Below are positions 1-8,804 of a stretch of 64,000 nucleotides of DNA, one piece after another. The notes below the pieces were generated by a model. It made no database searches and was not told where the DNA came from. It was given only the letters and a program-made list of their open reading frames with translations. The position numbers were made by a program, and so were the translations under genes. Origin of the DNA: CAWIVH01 sp963839475 (lineage in GTDB: Bacteria; Acidobacteriota; UBA6911); contig CAWIVH010000012.1 in assembly GCA_963839475.1 (NCBI GenBank), positions 372,001 to 436,000 on the forward strand, written 5' to 3'. Each line of letters begins with the position of its first letter. The first letter of the stretch is position 1.

Positions 1-687
1 ATTTATTCACAGGACCAGCAAAAAGAAACCGTTCAGTCCGCACCTGTGCCGGGCAATCCAAGCGGCATGATGATGCACCGAGGCATGATGCAGGGGCAGG
101 GCATGATGCACGGAATGCCTGGGCCAGGTATGATGCAGGGGATGCCGGGTCCCGGGATGGACCCGGGCAGGATGCCGCAGATGCATAGGCGGATGATGCG
201 CGGCCGCGATGCGGGCTTGTCTGGAATGATGGAACCCGGCAGAAATATCTCGCCGCAAACCCGTTTGCTGCTCCAGTTGCGCCGTCCGGAGATTCAGAAG
301 GAAATCGGACTGACCGCGGACCAGATCAAAAAGCTGGAGGACATCGCTTTCGGCGCTGCTCGTGCATCCATCCAGGGGCGGGCCAATCTGCAGATACAGC
401 GGCTGGAACTGGGCAGAATGATGAGGCAGGACAACCCCGACCGGGCAGCCGTCGACAAGAAGATCGACGAGATCGAGCAGGCGGAATCCGCCCTGCGCAA
501 GTCCATGATCCACGGAACGCTCGACGCCCAATCCGTCCTTACCAAGGAAGAGAGACAGAAGCTGACGGATCTGTCCCAGCGGAAACCGCTCGCAACCGGT
601 GCGGGGGGAGCCGCGGTTGCCCCCCGCAAGACCATGAGGGAGAAACCGGCATCTCCGCCCGCAGCCAAACCCCCGGCAAACATGTAG
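1..687 (+). CDS. Spy/CpxP-like periplasmic protein, Met-rich N-terminus (5' partial)
   Basis: The reading frame is open from base 1, so the true start lies upstream of the window; a GTG at 46 is only the first start-like codon inside it. The visible N-terminal part is extremely rich in Met, Gly, Pro and His (repeats of the type MHGMPGPGMMQGM). A helical region follows, containing the LTxxQ-type motif IGLTADQIKKLEDI and charged heptad-like helices, and then a Pro/Ala-rich tail. LTxxQ helices are the hallmark of the Spy/CpxP/ZraP family of periplasmic chaperones and metal sensors, and Met/His-rich stretches commonly bind copper or other soft metals. Metal binding is inferred from composition only. 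No signal peptide is visible because the start is missing. Confidence 0.7.
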   Translation: MYSQDQQKETVQSAPVPGNPSGMMMHRGMMQGQGMMHGMPGPGMMQGMPGPGMDPGRMPQMHRRMMRGRDAGLSGMMEPGRNISPQTRLLLQLRRPEIQKEIGLTADQIKKLEDIAFGAARASIQGRANLQIQRLELGRMMRQDNPDRAAVDKKIDEIEQAESALRKSMIHGTLDAQSVLTKEERQKLTDLSQRKPLATGAGGAAVAPRKTMREKPASPPAAKPPANM

Positions 688-750
688 ATCCGCAAAAACA
701 AACACGGAAGCACAGAGGACACCGCGATAACCAGTATCAATATAGTCGGA

Positions 751-818
751 TCGCATGAGGAACTGCTAACTGATACTGAGAACTGCGAACTTTTTGCTTT
801 CACCACCGTTTTCACGAT
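751..818 (-). repeat. dispersed intergenic repeat, copy 1 (AACTGNNAACTG family)
   Basis: This 68-bp stretch is the reverse complement of 63851-63918 with only about three mismatches. It consists of degenerate words such as GAACTGCGAACTGATACTGAG followed by a non-repetitive flank (CTTTCACCACCGTTTTCACG). Similarity continues more weakly to about 733, where an AGTATCA word pairs with TGATACT. It lies in the 279-bp gap between the Spy-like and VWA genes; the rest of that gap holds only a promoter-like sequence. Confidence 0.85.
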
Positions 819-875
819 CAATTCTCCTGTGCAACTCTTGAGTTCTTGCTTTTGCGGCAAATCGACTAGTCCCCG

Positions 876-904
876 TTGACACCCTGCCCGCAGAATAGCA
901 TTAT
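876..904 (+). promoter_or_regulatory. candidate sigma70 promoter of the VWA gene
   Basis: A perfect -35 hexamer TTGACA (876-881) is followed after 17 bp by CATTAT (899-904) in a locally AT-rich patch. The VWA start codon is about 60 bp further on. The -10 match is only moderate. Confidence 0.45.
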
Positions 905-966
905 TCTAATATTAAGGATTAGCCTTCCTTGAATGCGGCGTGTCCTTCCTCGGGTGGGGTGGATAT

Positions 967-1887
967 ATGAAATGGAAAAAATTGGCGCTATTGGGGGTGT
1001 GGATTTCCACATCCGCAGCGGTAGTTTATCTGGCCGCGGAAGACAAGCGTCCCATGACCGATCGGCCGCTTTTCAAAGTCGGGGTGGAAACGGTTTTTGT
1101 CAGCGTCTCCGTCACCGATCCGATGAACCGCTACGTGGTCGGCCTGGAAAAAGACAACTTTAAAGTCTTCGAAGAAAAGGTTGAGCAGAGCGTCGTGCAC
1201 TTCAGCCAGCAGGCGGCCCCTATAAGCGTGGCCGTCGTTCTCGACGTCAGCGGTAGCATGAAATCCAACAACAATCTCCAGTCCGCGCGCGCGGCTCTCA
1301 ACCGATTTCTGCAATCCTCGAATTCCGAGGACGAGTTCTGCCTGATCACCTTCAACACCAGGGTATCCCTGGTCAAGCCATTCACCAGTGAAACCAACAC
1401 CATCGAGAGCGAAGCCGCCCTCATGCAGCCGGGAGGCCGCACGGCGCTGTATGACGCCGTCTACAGGGGGCTGGAAGAGATGAAGAAGGCGAAGAATGAA
1501 AAACGGGCGCTGATCCTGATCACGGACGGGGAGGACAACAGCAGCCGCTACAACATGCAGGAAGTCCGCGAGTTTGCCAAGGAATCGAACGTCCAGATCT
1601 ACGGAATCGGCGAGGAAGGCAAGCTGGGATATGGGCGCTCCGAAATTCAGAATATCGTGGCGTTGACCGGCGGCCGCGCCTTCTTCCCCAACAGTTTCAA
1701 CGAACTCGATTACTATATCGACCTGATTCACTCCGAACTGCGTAACCAATACCTGCTCGGCTATGTCCCGAGCAACAAGACCCACGACGGCCGCTGGAGA
1801 AGGATCAAGATCAGGCTGGATGCGCCTGTGGGTCTTCCCCGCCTCCTCGTGCATTCCAGGGAAGGCTACTACGCTCCGAAGCAATAG
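967..1887 (+). CDS. VWFA-related domain protein (acidobacterial type)
   Basis: The 306-aa protein starts at the ATG at 967, which has a GGTGGGGTGG ribosome site just upstream; an in-frame GTG at 940 would only add an atypical extension. An N-terminal hydrophobic segment (residues 5-27) is a signal peptide or anchor. A short beta-rich region (FVSVSVTD, LEKDNFKVFE) precedes a von Willebrand A domain with an intact metal-ion-dependent adhesion motif DVSGS (about residues 93-97), a Thr-containing GGRTALYDA segment and the Asp in ITDGEDN. The C-terminus (RNQYLLGYVP, then REGYYAPK) is characteristic of VWFA-related proteins that are greatly expanded in Acidobacteria. It is probably an extracytoplasmic protein-interaction module; its ligand is unknown. 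Confidence 0.85.
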   Translation: MKWKKLALLGVWISTSAAVVYLAAEDKRPMTDRPLFKVGVETVFVSVSVTDPMNRYVVGLEKDNFKVFEEKVEQSVVHFSQQAAPISVAVVLDVSGSMKSNNNLQSARAALNRFLQSSNSEDEFCLITFNTRVSLVKPFTSETNTIESEAALMQPGGRTALYDAVYRGLEEMKKAKNEKRALILITDGEDNSSRYNMQEVREFAKESNVQIYGIGEEGKLGYGRSEIQNIVALTGGRAFFPNSFNELDYYIDLIHSELRNQYLLGYVPSNKTHDGRWRRIKIRLDAPVGLPRLLVHSREGYYAPKQ

Positions 1888-1899
1888 ACGGCGTCTTCT

Positions 1900-4800
1900 C
1901 TAGCGTTTCGGGTACTTCGGGACAGGCGGGAAGACAAAAGGCTCCGCTTTGATCTTCTGCAGCGCAAGCTCCAGCCCCTTCTCCAGCTGAAGATCGTGCC
2001 CGGCCATGACCGAACCCGGATCGTTGTCCTGAAGCACGTCGGGGTCGGCGCCGTGGTTTTCCACCAGCCATTTGCCGTCCTTATTGTAGAAAGCATTGTT
2101 GGACTGTTCGACCCTGCCGTTGTCGATGGTTTTCTGCGTATTAAGAATCCCGACCAGGCCTCCCCATGAGGGTACTCCCACTACCGTGCCGAGCTTTCGA
2201 GCCTTGAAATGCTCGACAAACGCCTCTCCGTCAGAACCATTGTCTTCGTTCGATAGCAGGACAAAGTGAGCTCGTGAAGCGCTGTTGGGATAGCGGTAAG
2301 GCTCCATCCCCTTCAGGACGTTATAAGCCACCTGCTTGCGTTCGAGTTTGTCGATCATGAAGTACTCGGTCCAGCCGCCGCTGTTTCCGCGGGCATCGAT
2401 GATCAGCCCCTTTTTATAGCGGAAAGCCCGCCAGAATTTGTCGAACTGCATGATTCCGGGGCCGCCCATGGCGGTGATGTGCATATAGCCGATTTCGCCG
2501 TTGGAGGCTTTCAAAACCTTCTCGATATTGTCCGTAACCCAGCGGGCATAGCGAGCCTGGGCATCGGAGCGCACGGGCTTCACACGGTAGGTGCGCGTGG
2601 TTCCGCCCGGCTGGCTCACCACCGTAAGGGTCACGTACTCGTCGCGGGTTACCTGCAGCAGCTGGAAATAGTTTTCCGGAACCTTGACGTCCTTTCCGTT
2701 GATGGCGACCAGAAAATCGCCCTCCTTCAATTCGATGTCGGGGCGGGCGAGCGGAGTCGAAACATCAGTGTAGTAGCGGGTCGGCCCATAGATCTTTTCA
2801 AAACGGTAAAGACCTGCCTTCGAGTCGGGAACGAGATCTGCGCCGAGGAGGCCGGTGAAAACAGGATTCTCCGCCCTTTGCTCCTGACCCGGGTCTCCGC
2901 CCGAGATATAGGTGTGAGAAACGCACAGTTCTCCGACCAGTTCGGAAAGCACCCAGTTCAGCTGATCCCGCGACCGCAGGTCCCCGATATAGGACCGGTA
3001 TTTGTCTCCCATCGCCTTCCAATCGTGGCCGTGCATATCCTTGTCGTAAAAAAAGTCGCGGTACCAGCGCCATGCATCACTGAAGATCTGGTTCCATTCA
3101 TCCTTCGGAGATACCCGATACGTCAAAGCGGAAAGATCGATTTCCTTCCCCGCCTTGCGCGACTGATAGGCCTTGTCGAAGGAGGTAACGAAAATCTTGG
3201 AATCCTTTTTGATGATCAGGTGCTCGCCGTTCGCCGACACTTGAACTTCGGCGATTTTGTCCTCCAGCCGCACGGATTTTTCATCCTTCATCGAGAAGAT
3301 ATCCAGGGACCATTTGGTCCGTCCATTGGGATTGAAAAACTCCTCGTATTGCTCTTCGGAAAAATCAGCTACCCCCGACCAGGCGGCAAAACCCTTGCCG
3401 GCCTGGAGGTGGAAATAGTTCCCGGGCTCGACCGGCAGGGCCGATATCCGGTCCTGAATGCCGTCGATGTCGACCCGGAATTTCTGCGCTGCATCTTCTT
3501 TGGCGCTTCCCTGGCCTTTCTCTGCCGCCGCTGCGGCTGCCGCTGAGAACGGCGGTTTCTCACCCTTGTGCAGCTGGACGACCATCACTCTCGTGGGACG
3601 GACCACGATGTGGTTGTCTTCAAAAAGGTCCATGCCGATCTGATAATTCCGGTTCGAGAGGAAGTACAGGTATCCGCCATCGGCATCCCACCGGGGGTTC
3701 AGGTTGTCATAAAAATCGTCGGTAACCTGGGTCCTTTTGCCCTCGAGCGTGTCGTAGATAAAAATCACGCTGTTGCGGTTCTCGCGCACGAAAGAATAGG
3801 CGATCCAACGGCTGTCGGGGGACCAGGAGTAGTCGCTCATTTCCCAGACAAACTCGTCATTGTCCAGATAGTGTGATTCATCCACCTTGGTCAGCTTCTT
3901 GCCGGCGACATCGATATAGAAAATGGAAAAGTCCTTGTCCCCGAACAGGATTTTGGAGCCGTCAGGCGACCAGCGCAGGTGATACACCGTCCGGTTCAGC
4001 TCGCTGGTCAGCGCCTCAGCAGCTCCTCCCTGAATATCCTGCAGGTAAAGCTGGTATTCGCCTGTGCGGTCTGAGAAAAAGGCGACTTTCTTCCCATCGG
4101 GCGAAACCTGGGCATAGGATTCCCGGATTCCGGGGGTGCCGGACAGATTATGCCAGGTGGTTTCTTTCTCCCCGGGGGAAACCTGGAAGACATCCCCTCG
4201 CGCGGTCAGGAAGATCTGGCGGGCGTCGTTGCTTAGATCCATCCAGTGGGTGTACTCGGAGGGATTGATCCACCGCTCCTGGGTTTTCCAGCCATCCGTG
4301 GGTATTCGCAGGGTGATTTTTTTTGCCTGTCCCGATTTCGGGTCAAGGAGCTGCAAGTAGCCGTTTTGAGTGAACACGATCTGTTTGCGATCGGTCGACG
4401 GGGTCATCACATCAAAGTCATTGAAGCTGGTAACCTGCTTGACCGCCTTGGTTTTGAGATCCTGGACAAACAGGTTGGTGATGCCGTTGGCACCCCGGTC
4501 GGAGGCGAAATACATGGAGTTGCCGATCCACATCGGGTAGGTGTTACGCCCCACATAATCGGTGACCGGCGTGAATTTTCCTGCGGACAAATCGACCATC
4601 CAGATGTCCGGATACTGGCCGCCCTTGTACCGCTTCCAGTAGTTATCCACATTTCCCTTGCGCACATAGAGCAGGCGCTGGCCATCCTCGGAATAGCTGC
4701 ATGTGCTGCCTCTATCCACCGGCAGCAATTCAGGCATTCCGCCGCTTACGGGTACCCTCCACAAACGCGAATCGCGGGCTATCGGGCTCCGGCCGAAGGC

Positions 4801-5178
4801 TGATCGGAAGACGATGTACTTGCTGTCGGGGGTCCATGTCATCGGAATAGCCCCTGCCGGCAAATAGGTCATCCGCGACGGCGTCCCGCCCTCTGAGGGA
4901 ATGAGATATACATCCTGAGTCCCCTGATAAGCTCCGGCAAAGGCGATCCATTTGCCGTCCGGGGAGAATTTGGCGGCAAACTCGCGGCCCGGATGAGTGG
5001 TGATACGGATTGGACTGGACCCCTGCAGATTCGTAAGCCAGAGATCGTCATCGTAGGTGAAAACGATCTTCTCTCCGAGGATATCCGGATGGGTGATGAA
5101 CCTGGCCTCGTTCAGGGCCATTCCCATTCCGGGCATGAAAAGGGCGAACAAAATCACGCCGAATAATCCGCGTTTCAT
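1900..5178 (-). CDS. secreted tricorn-type S41 protease
   Basis: The 1092-aa protein starts at the ATG ending at 5178, preceded by AGAGGATC, and begins with a clear signal peptide (MKRGLFGVILFALFMPGMGMA). Upstream in-frame codons add a non-signal extension and were not used. Residues about 30-520 hold two WD40/PD40 beta-propellers (repeated SPDGKWIAF, SPDSRWIAY). An Ala-rich linker near 546 is followed by the core helical domain, a PDZ domain (about 800-870) and a C-terminal S41 catalytic domain. Catalytic elements of tricorn protease are recognisable: SH in LCVSHTYIS (about 755), the Ser in NGSDGEAF (about 982) and the Glu in VENHGADPD (about 1039). Tricorn-type peptidases trim oligopeptides; the signal peptide points to action outside the cytoplasm. 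The gene is convergent with the VWA gene, with only 12 bp between the stops. Confidence 0.92.
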   Translation of the reverse strand: MKRGLFGVILFALFMPGMGMALNEARFITHPDILGEKIVFTYDDDLWLTNLQGSSPIRITTHPGREFAAKFSPDGKWIAFAGAYQGTQDVYLIPSEGGTPSRMTYLPAGAIPMTWTPDSKYIVFRSAFGRSPIARDSRLWRVPVSGGMPELLPVDRGSTCSYSEDGQRLLYVRKGNVDNYWKRYKGGQYPDIWMVDLSAGKFTPVTDYVGRNTYPMWIGNSMYFASDRGANGITNLFVQDLKTKAVKQVTSFNDFDVMTPSTDRKQIVFTQNGYLQLLDPKSGQAKKITLRIPTDGWKTQERWINPSEYTHWMDLSNDARQIFLTARGDVFQVSPGEKETTWHNLSGTPGIRESYAQVSPDGKKVAFFSDRTGEYQLYLQDIQGGAAEALTSELNRTVYHLRWSPDGSKILFGDKDFSIFYIDVAGKKLTKVDESHYLDNDEFVWEMSDYSWSPDSRWIAYSFVRENRNSVIFIYDTLEGKRTQVTDDFYDNLNPRWDADGGYLYFLSNRNYQIGMDLFEDNHIVVRPTRVMVVQLHKGEKPPFSAAAAAAAEKGQGSAKEDAAQKFRVDIDGIQDRISALPVEPGNYFHLQAGKGFAAWSGVADFSEEQYEEFFNPNGRTKWSLDIFSMKDEKSVRLEDKIAEVQVSANGEHLIIKKDSKIFVTSFDKAYQSRKAGKEIDLSALTYRVSPKDEWNQIFSDAWRWYRDFFYDKDMHGHDWKAMGDKYRSYIGDLRSRDQLNWVLSELVGELCVSHTYISGGDPGQEQRAENPVFTGLLGADLVPDSKAGLYRFEKIYGPTRYYTDVSTPLARPDIELKEGDFLVAINGKDVKVPENYFQLLQVTRDEYVTLTVVSQPGGTTRTYRVKPVRSDAQARYARWVTDNIEKVLKASNGEIGYMHITAMGGPGIMQFDKFWRAFRYKKGLIIDARGNSGGWTEYFMIDKLERKQVAYNVLKGMEPYRYPNSASRAHFVLLSNEDNGSDGEAFVEHFKARKLGTVVGVPSWGGLVGILNTQKTIDNGRVEQSNNAFYNKDGKWLVENHGADPDVLQDNDPGSVMAGHDLQLEKGLELALQKIKAEPFVFPPVPKYPKR

Positions 5179-5345
5179 AAGGGATCCTCTTTTTAGACGT
5201 TTTGTCGGATTTGTTTTTAATAACAGGGCGGCTGAAGCGGGAGGAATAGGCTTGGAAATCGACACCGGACCGGCCCCATCAGAATATTGGCAGAAGGTGA
5301 ATATTATACTTCAGGGGCAAAGGTGTCCAGCTCATGACCCCACAG

Positions 5346-5397
5346 ACGCCGGACTGCGAACCGATGGCTTGACGTCATCCCGTTTGCAGTCCGACGG
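5346..5397. repeat. imperfect inverted repeat between divergently placed 3'/5' ends
   Basis: The arms CGCCGGACTGCGAAC (5347-5361) and GTTTGCAGTCCGACGG (5382-5397) pair over about 13 of 16 positions around a 20-nt loop. It lies downstream of the DUF4342 gene and upstream of the tricorn gene on the same strand. It lacks a T tract, so it could be a processing hairpin or palindromic intergenic element rather than a classical terminator. Confidence 0.5.
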
Positions 5398-5423
5398 TTT
5401 TTGAGGTCCACGACAAGAGCTTA

Positions 5424-5741
5424 TTACACCGAAACCGGCGGGTCGACCGGAGGAGCCGGTGGTTCTACGGGAGGCTCCGGCGGAGAGTCTGCGCCCCGTT
5501 CTTCTTTTTCCACTTCAATCGAGCAATCCTGCAACACAGCCACTAATGCGCCGATGGCCGCCAACACCGGAGCAAACACGGTGCCGACGACTCCAACCGT
5601 TAAGGGGAATTCTGCGACTACTCGCTCCCCCTGCTTGATGACAATCCGGCGTACATTGCCTTCGCGGATGATTTTTTTAAGTTTGCCAAGGAGTTCCGTT
5701 CCCTCGGCCTTGACCGTTTCCCAGATCGCTTTATCGGACAT
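5424..5741 (-). CDS. DUF4342 domain protein
   Basis: This 105-aa protein starts at the ATG ending at 5741, directly behind a strong AAGGGAGGAG site. The frame is open further upstream, but that extension does not resemble the family. The sequence matches the DUF4342 pattern: an amphipathic ELLGKLKKIIREGNVRRI segment, IVIKQGERVVAEFPLTVGVVG, one hydrophobic stretch (VGTVFAPVLAAIGALVAVL) and a short charged end. A Pro-rich tail (PPEPPVEPPAPPVDPP) follows, and the gene ends with two tandem TAA stops. Family members are small, probably membrane-associated proteins of unknown role, sometimes fused to ubiquitin-associated-like helices. Confidence 0.85.
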   Translation of the reverse strand: MSDKAIWETVKAEGTELLGKLKKIIREGNVRRIVIKQGERVVAEFPLTVGVVGTVFAPVLAAIGALVAVLQDCSIEVEKEERGADSPPEPPVEPPAPPVDPPVSV

Positions 5742-5883
5742 GATTCGAATCTCCTCCCTTGCAGACGCGCTACAAGCACGCCATTCAATGTACCGCCGCA
5801 AGGCAGATTTATTCTGGAAATTTGTTTTGGATGGGGCTTCGATCCGCAGCTGGAGCTTCGAGCAAGCGTTTGGCAAGGCAGGA

Positions 5884-6180
5884 TCAGGACCTGCCTCGCT
5901 GACTCTCTGATTTCCGATTCCGGGGTTTCCAGCGGCGCAGGATATTTTCACGACCCATTTCCCGGAGCCGCCGGATACCTTTCGATAGACGCAGCCGGTG
6001 AGCCTTGAATACGACCGATGAAACCTTGCGCCCCAGGACTTTGGCGATCTCGGAATTGCTGTGCGTTCTGTAAAGCCGCTTGAGGATGGCCACTTCCTGT
6101 TTGGTCCAGCGAGGCCGAATGCTGGCCCTGTTCGAGGCCGCCTTCGATCTTTGTGACGGCACTTGATCTGCTCTGGGCAT
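5884..6180 (-). CDS. small Myb/SANT-like DNA-binding protein
   Basis: The 98-aa basic protein starts at the ATG ending at 6180 (ACGAGG upstream); an in-frame ATG ending at 6228 is possible but poorly supported. Residues about 23-66 (RWTKQEVAILKRLY, then SNSEIAKVLGRKVSSVVFKAHRLRL) form a tri-helical Myb/SANT-like fold with the conserved first Trp and the recognition-helix pattern seen in small bacterial helix-turn-helix regulators. The rest is Arg/Lys-rich. It lies 142 bp upstream of, and in the same orientation as, the DUF4342 gene, so the two could be cotranscribed. The target is unknown. Confidence 0.7.
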   Translation of the reverse strand: MPRADQVPSQRSKAASNRASIRPRWTKQEVAILKRLYRTHSNSEIAKVLGRKVSSVVFKAHRLRLSKGIRRLREMGRENILRRWKPRNRKSESQRGRS

Positions 6181-6502
6181 AAAAACCTCGTGTTGAATCA
6201 GTATACCTGTCGGTCGAGCCTGCGCCATGGTCCTTGCGAAAAGGCCATTTCGCGGGCTGGGTGACCCGCTGCTTGGGCGTCTCTTGCTCGGACCCTTGAT
6301 TCAGTAACCTAAAGGGCTTTCAGCTTAACAAAATCCGAACGCGTTAGGAATTCATTTTTTTCACTTTTGAAATTCCTTGGAGAGACGATAGCCGGCCCTG
6401 CAAAAATGATTAGACATATATTTTTGAACCCGGATTCCGATCCCGGAATGACTCCAAGGGCATGGACCATTCCGTCTTCCTTCCCAAGTGGGGCTTTTGA
6501 AA

Positions 6503-6544
6503 ATCTTGCCGGTCCACCAGGATATCCAGGATCACCGGCAAGAT
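6503..6544. repeat. perfect 11-bp stem-loop in the 400-bp gap before the DUF72 gene
   Basis: ATCTTGCCGGT (6503-6513) and ACCGGCAAGAT (6534-6544) form a perfect 11-bp stem around a 20-nt loop. A second small palindrome, ATTCCG-ATCC-CGGAAT, lies near 6434-6449. Apart from these, the 6181-6581 gap shows no gene. The stem sits 38 bp ahead of the DUF72 start and could act as an mRNA leader hairpin or as a terminator for upstream read-through. Confidence 0.55.
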
Positions 6545-6581
6545 CATTTCTTCATGCTAAAATGTCCCAAACGGAGCGCTT

Positions 6582-7436
6582 ATGGAAACGCAATCGTTGC
6601 CGGGAATCAAGGTAGGGACTTCCAGCTGGAGCAGCCAGGATTGGTGTGGCAGCTTTTACCCCGAAAGCACTCCCCCGGGTGAGATGATAGCCATTTACGC
6701 GTCAAAGCTGGAAACCGTAGAAATTGATGCCACATGGCACAGGATGCCCACGCGTACAATGGTTGACGCATGGAAGGCCAAAACCCCCGAGAGTTTTATA
6801 TTTTCAGCCAAAGTACCCAAGATCATCAGCCATGATAAATACCTGGAAGACTGCGGCTCGGAACTGAATGAATTCGTGAATGTTATGTCCCGGCTGGAGG
6901 GCAGGTTGGGCCCGATGATTCTTCAATTCCCTTACGTTGCCAAGGGAAAGGATGCCCAGGAATACGCAACCGGGGCTGATTTCATTGCGCGTCTAAAGCG
7001 GTTTGCCGGACTCCTTCCCCGCGAATTCCAGTGGGGAATCGAGATCCGAAATTCCAAGTGGATCGGTCCCGAGCTTCTCGATCTCCTCCAGGGGCATTTG
7101 ATATCCCTTGTTTTCATCGACTACTACACGATGGACCCCCTCCCCAAGCTCGCACGGAAGCCGGAAGTTTTCACGGCACCGTTCGTTTATATCCGCTTCC
7201 TTGGAAACCATAAAGACATGGACGCTGCGGTGCAGCGTGCTCGGGAAGAAGGGCGCCGGAAACGGGACTGGGAAAGCATCCTCGTGGACCGCACTGGGCA
7301 AATGAAACCTTGGATCCCGCCCATCCGGGATCTGGTGAAGAAGAAGGTCCCCGTATACGTCTATTTCAACAACCATTATGCCGGGTATGCCCCCGGGTCG
7401 ATCGACCTTTTCCGGGAATTGTATCGTCAGGCCTAA
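6582..7436 (+). CDS. DUF72 (YecE-like) family protein
   Basis: The 284-aa protein starts at the ATG at 6582 behind ACGGAGCG. It matches the DUF72 TIM-barrel family: an N-terminal VGTSSWSSQDWCGSFYP segment, then LETVEIDATWHRMP, FSAKVPKIISHD, LGPMILQFP, EIRNSKW, FVYIRFLGNH, and a C-terminal VYVYFNNHYAGYAPGS. Length is typical for the family. DUF72 proteins resemble TIM-barrel endonuclease IV/xylose isomerase-like enzymes, but no activity is firmly established. The gene lies 53 bp upstream of mutY in the same direction, so a short repair-associated operon is possible. Confidence 0.88.
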   Translation: METQSLPGIKVGTSSWSSQDWCGSFYPESTPPGEMIAIYASKLETVEIDATWHRMPTRTMVDAWKAKTPESFIFSAKVPKIISHDKYLEDCGSELNEFVNVMSRLEGRLGPMILQFPYVAKGKDAQEYATGADFIARLKRFAGLLPREFQWGIEIRNSKWIGPELLDLLQGHLISLVFIDYYTMDPLPKLARKPEVFTAPFVYIRFLGNHKDMDAAVQRAREEGRRKRDWESILVDRTGQMKPWIPPIRDLVKKKVPVYVYFNNHYAGYAPGSIDLFRELYRQA

Positions 7437-7489
7437 TAGCCCGGAGCCCGTCCATTCGCGCTCAGATTGAAACCCAGCCGGTGTTCAGG

Positions 7490-8626
7490 ATGAAGAAACC
7501 AAGAACCGGAAAGACAGGCCGCAATGCCGGCAAAAAAAAGGAATATCGCACCTGGCCGCGCTCCTCAGAGCATGAGTTCCAGCGGCTCCTAATGCACTGG
7601 TATGGGCGCCGTCAGAGAAAGCTCCCCTGGAGGACCCATCCGACACCCTACCGGGTATGGATTTCGGAAATCATGTTGCAGCAAACCCAAGTGAAGACGG
7701 TTCTGCCGTTTTATGACAGATTCGTGGAGCGTTTTCCCGACGTTCGCGCTTTGGCGGAAGCCGGCGAGGAAGAAGTTCTGCGGCATTGGGCCGGGCTGGG
7801 CTACTATCAGCGAGCCCGGAATCTTCACCGGGCGGCGAAGGAAATTATGACACTTCATGAAGGCCGCTTTCCCTCCTCCCGTGAAGCGATCGAAAACCTC
7901 CCAGGCATTGGCCGCTATACAGCCGGAGCGATCCGGTCGATCGCCTTTAACCAGCCTGATCCGATCGTAGACGGCAACGTGCGCAGGGTAATTAGCCGCC
8001 TTCGCGCCGTGGAAAAGACAGCATCCGACAAGTTTTTCTGGGAGCAGGCTGCTTCCTGGATTCCCTCGCGGCAGGCAGCAGTTTTCAATCAGGCGGTTAT
8101 GGAATTAGGCGCCCTCGTGTGTGTTCCCGGCAAGCCCCTTTGCGTGGAATGCCCTGTCGTATCACTATGTGAAGGACACCAACTGGGCATTCAGGACCGG
8201 ATCCCGGCGGCACGATCGATGCGTGATCCGGAACCGGTCAGCCTGCTTCTGCTCGTATTGGAACATGGGTCTGCTCTCCTGCTTTCTGCCGACAGAGCCG
8301 TGAACTTCGTTCCCGGGACTTGGAATCTCCCTACCCGTGTTGCCGATCCGTCGCTTCGAAACGAAGCGCCGGGAAAAACCTGGTCAAGCCTGTGCCGGAT
8401 GCGGGGAACCGTTTTGAGAGAATGCCGCCCTATCCGGCACAGCATCACGCACCGCCGCATTGAAGCCCGGGTGTTCTATGGCAGAATTCCAGGCGTCCGG
8501 CCGCCCCACCCGCCTGCCGGTATGAAATGGGTGGACCGCGCGGAGCTGGAAACCTATCTCACATCCTCGCTGTTTCACAAAGCCCTGCAATCGGCGGCAG
8601 AATTCAACGCGCCCTCTGATAGATAG
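7490..8626 (+). CDS. mutY: A/G-specific adenine glycosylase MutY
   Basis: The 378-aa protein starts at the ATG at 7490; the frame is open upstream across the end of the DUF72 gene but has no homology there. The helix-hairpin-helix GPD glycosylase domain carries the catalytic Glu in EIMLQQTQV (about residue 59), the hairpin LPGIGRYTAGAI and the catalytic Asp in VDGNVRRV (about 160). A four-Cys iron-sulfur loop follows with C-x6-C-x2-C-x5-C spacing (CVPGKPLCVECPVVSLC, about 210-227). The C-terminal NUDIX-like domain (SITHRRIEARVFYG) recognises 8-oxoguanine. MutY removes adenine mispaired with 8-oxoguanine. The basic first 20 residues are unusual and may be a non-conserved extension. Confidence 0.95.
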   Translation: MKKPRTGKTGRNAGKKKEYRTWPRSSEHEFQRLLMHWYGRRQRKLPWRTHPTPYRVWISEIMLQQTQVKTVLPFYDRFVERFPDVRALAEAGEEEVLRHWAGLGYYQRARNLHRAAKEIMTLHEGRFPSSREAIENLPGIGRYTAGAIRSIAFNQPDPIVDGNVRRVISRLRAVEKTASDKFFWEQAASWIPSRQAAVFNQAVMELGALVCVPGKPLCVECPVVSLCEGHQLGIQDRIPAARSMRDPEPVSLLLLVLEHGSALLLSADRAVNFVPGTWNLPTRVADPSLRNEAPGKTWSSLCRMRGTVLRECRPIRHSITHRRIEARVFYGRIPGVRPPHPPAGMKWVDRAELETYLTSSLFHKALQSAAEFNAPSDR

Positions 8627-8804
8627 TTGGTGCAGTGCGCACTTTGACTTGGCTCCCAGGTAGTTGGCTGAAGTAGTCATGCCTGTGCCGAGCACCTAAT
8701 CCCTTCGTCGAAGATTTTGCCGGTACAGGTGAAAAACTCGATGAGATTCCGCGCTGCCATGATAGAAAAGGAGAATGAATGGCTTATCAACGGAGAGGAA
8801 TCTG

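Noticed and set aside
2479..3546. Long plus-strand ORF across the tricorn gene
   Set aside because: Antisense shadow of a clearly homologous protease; no ribosome site or recognisable domain.
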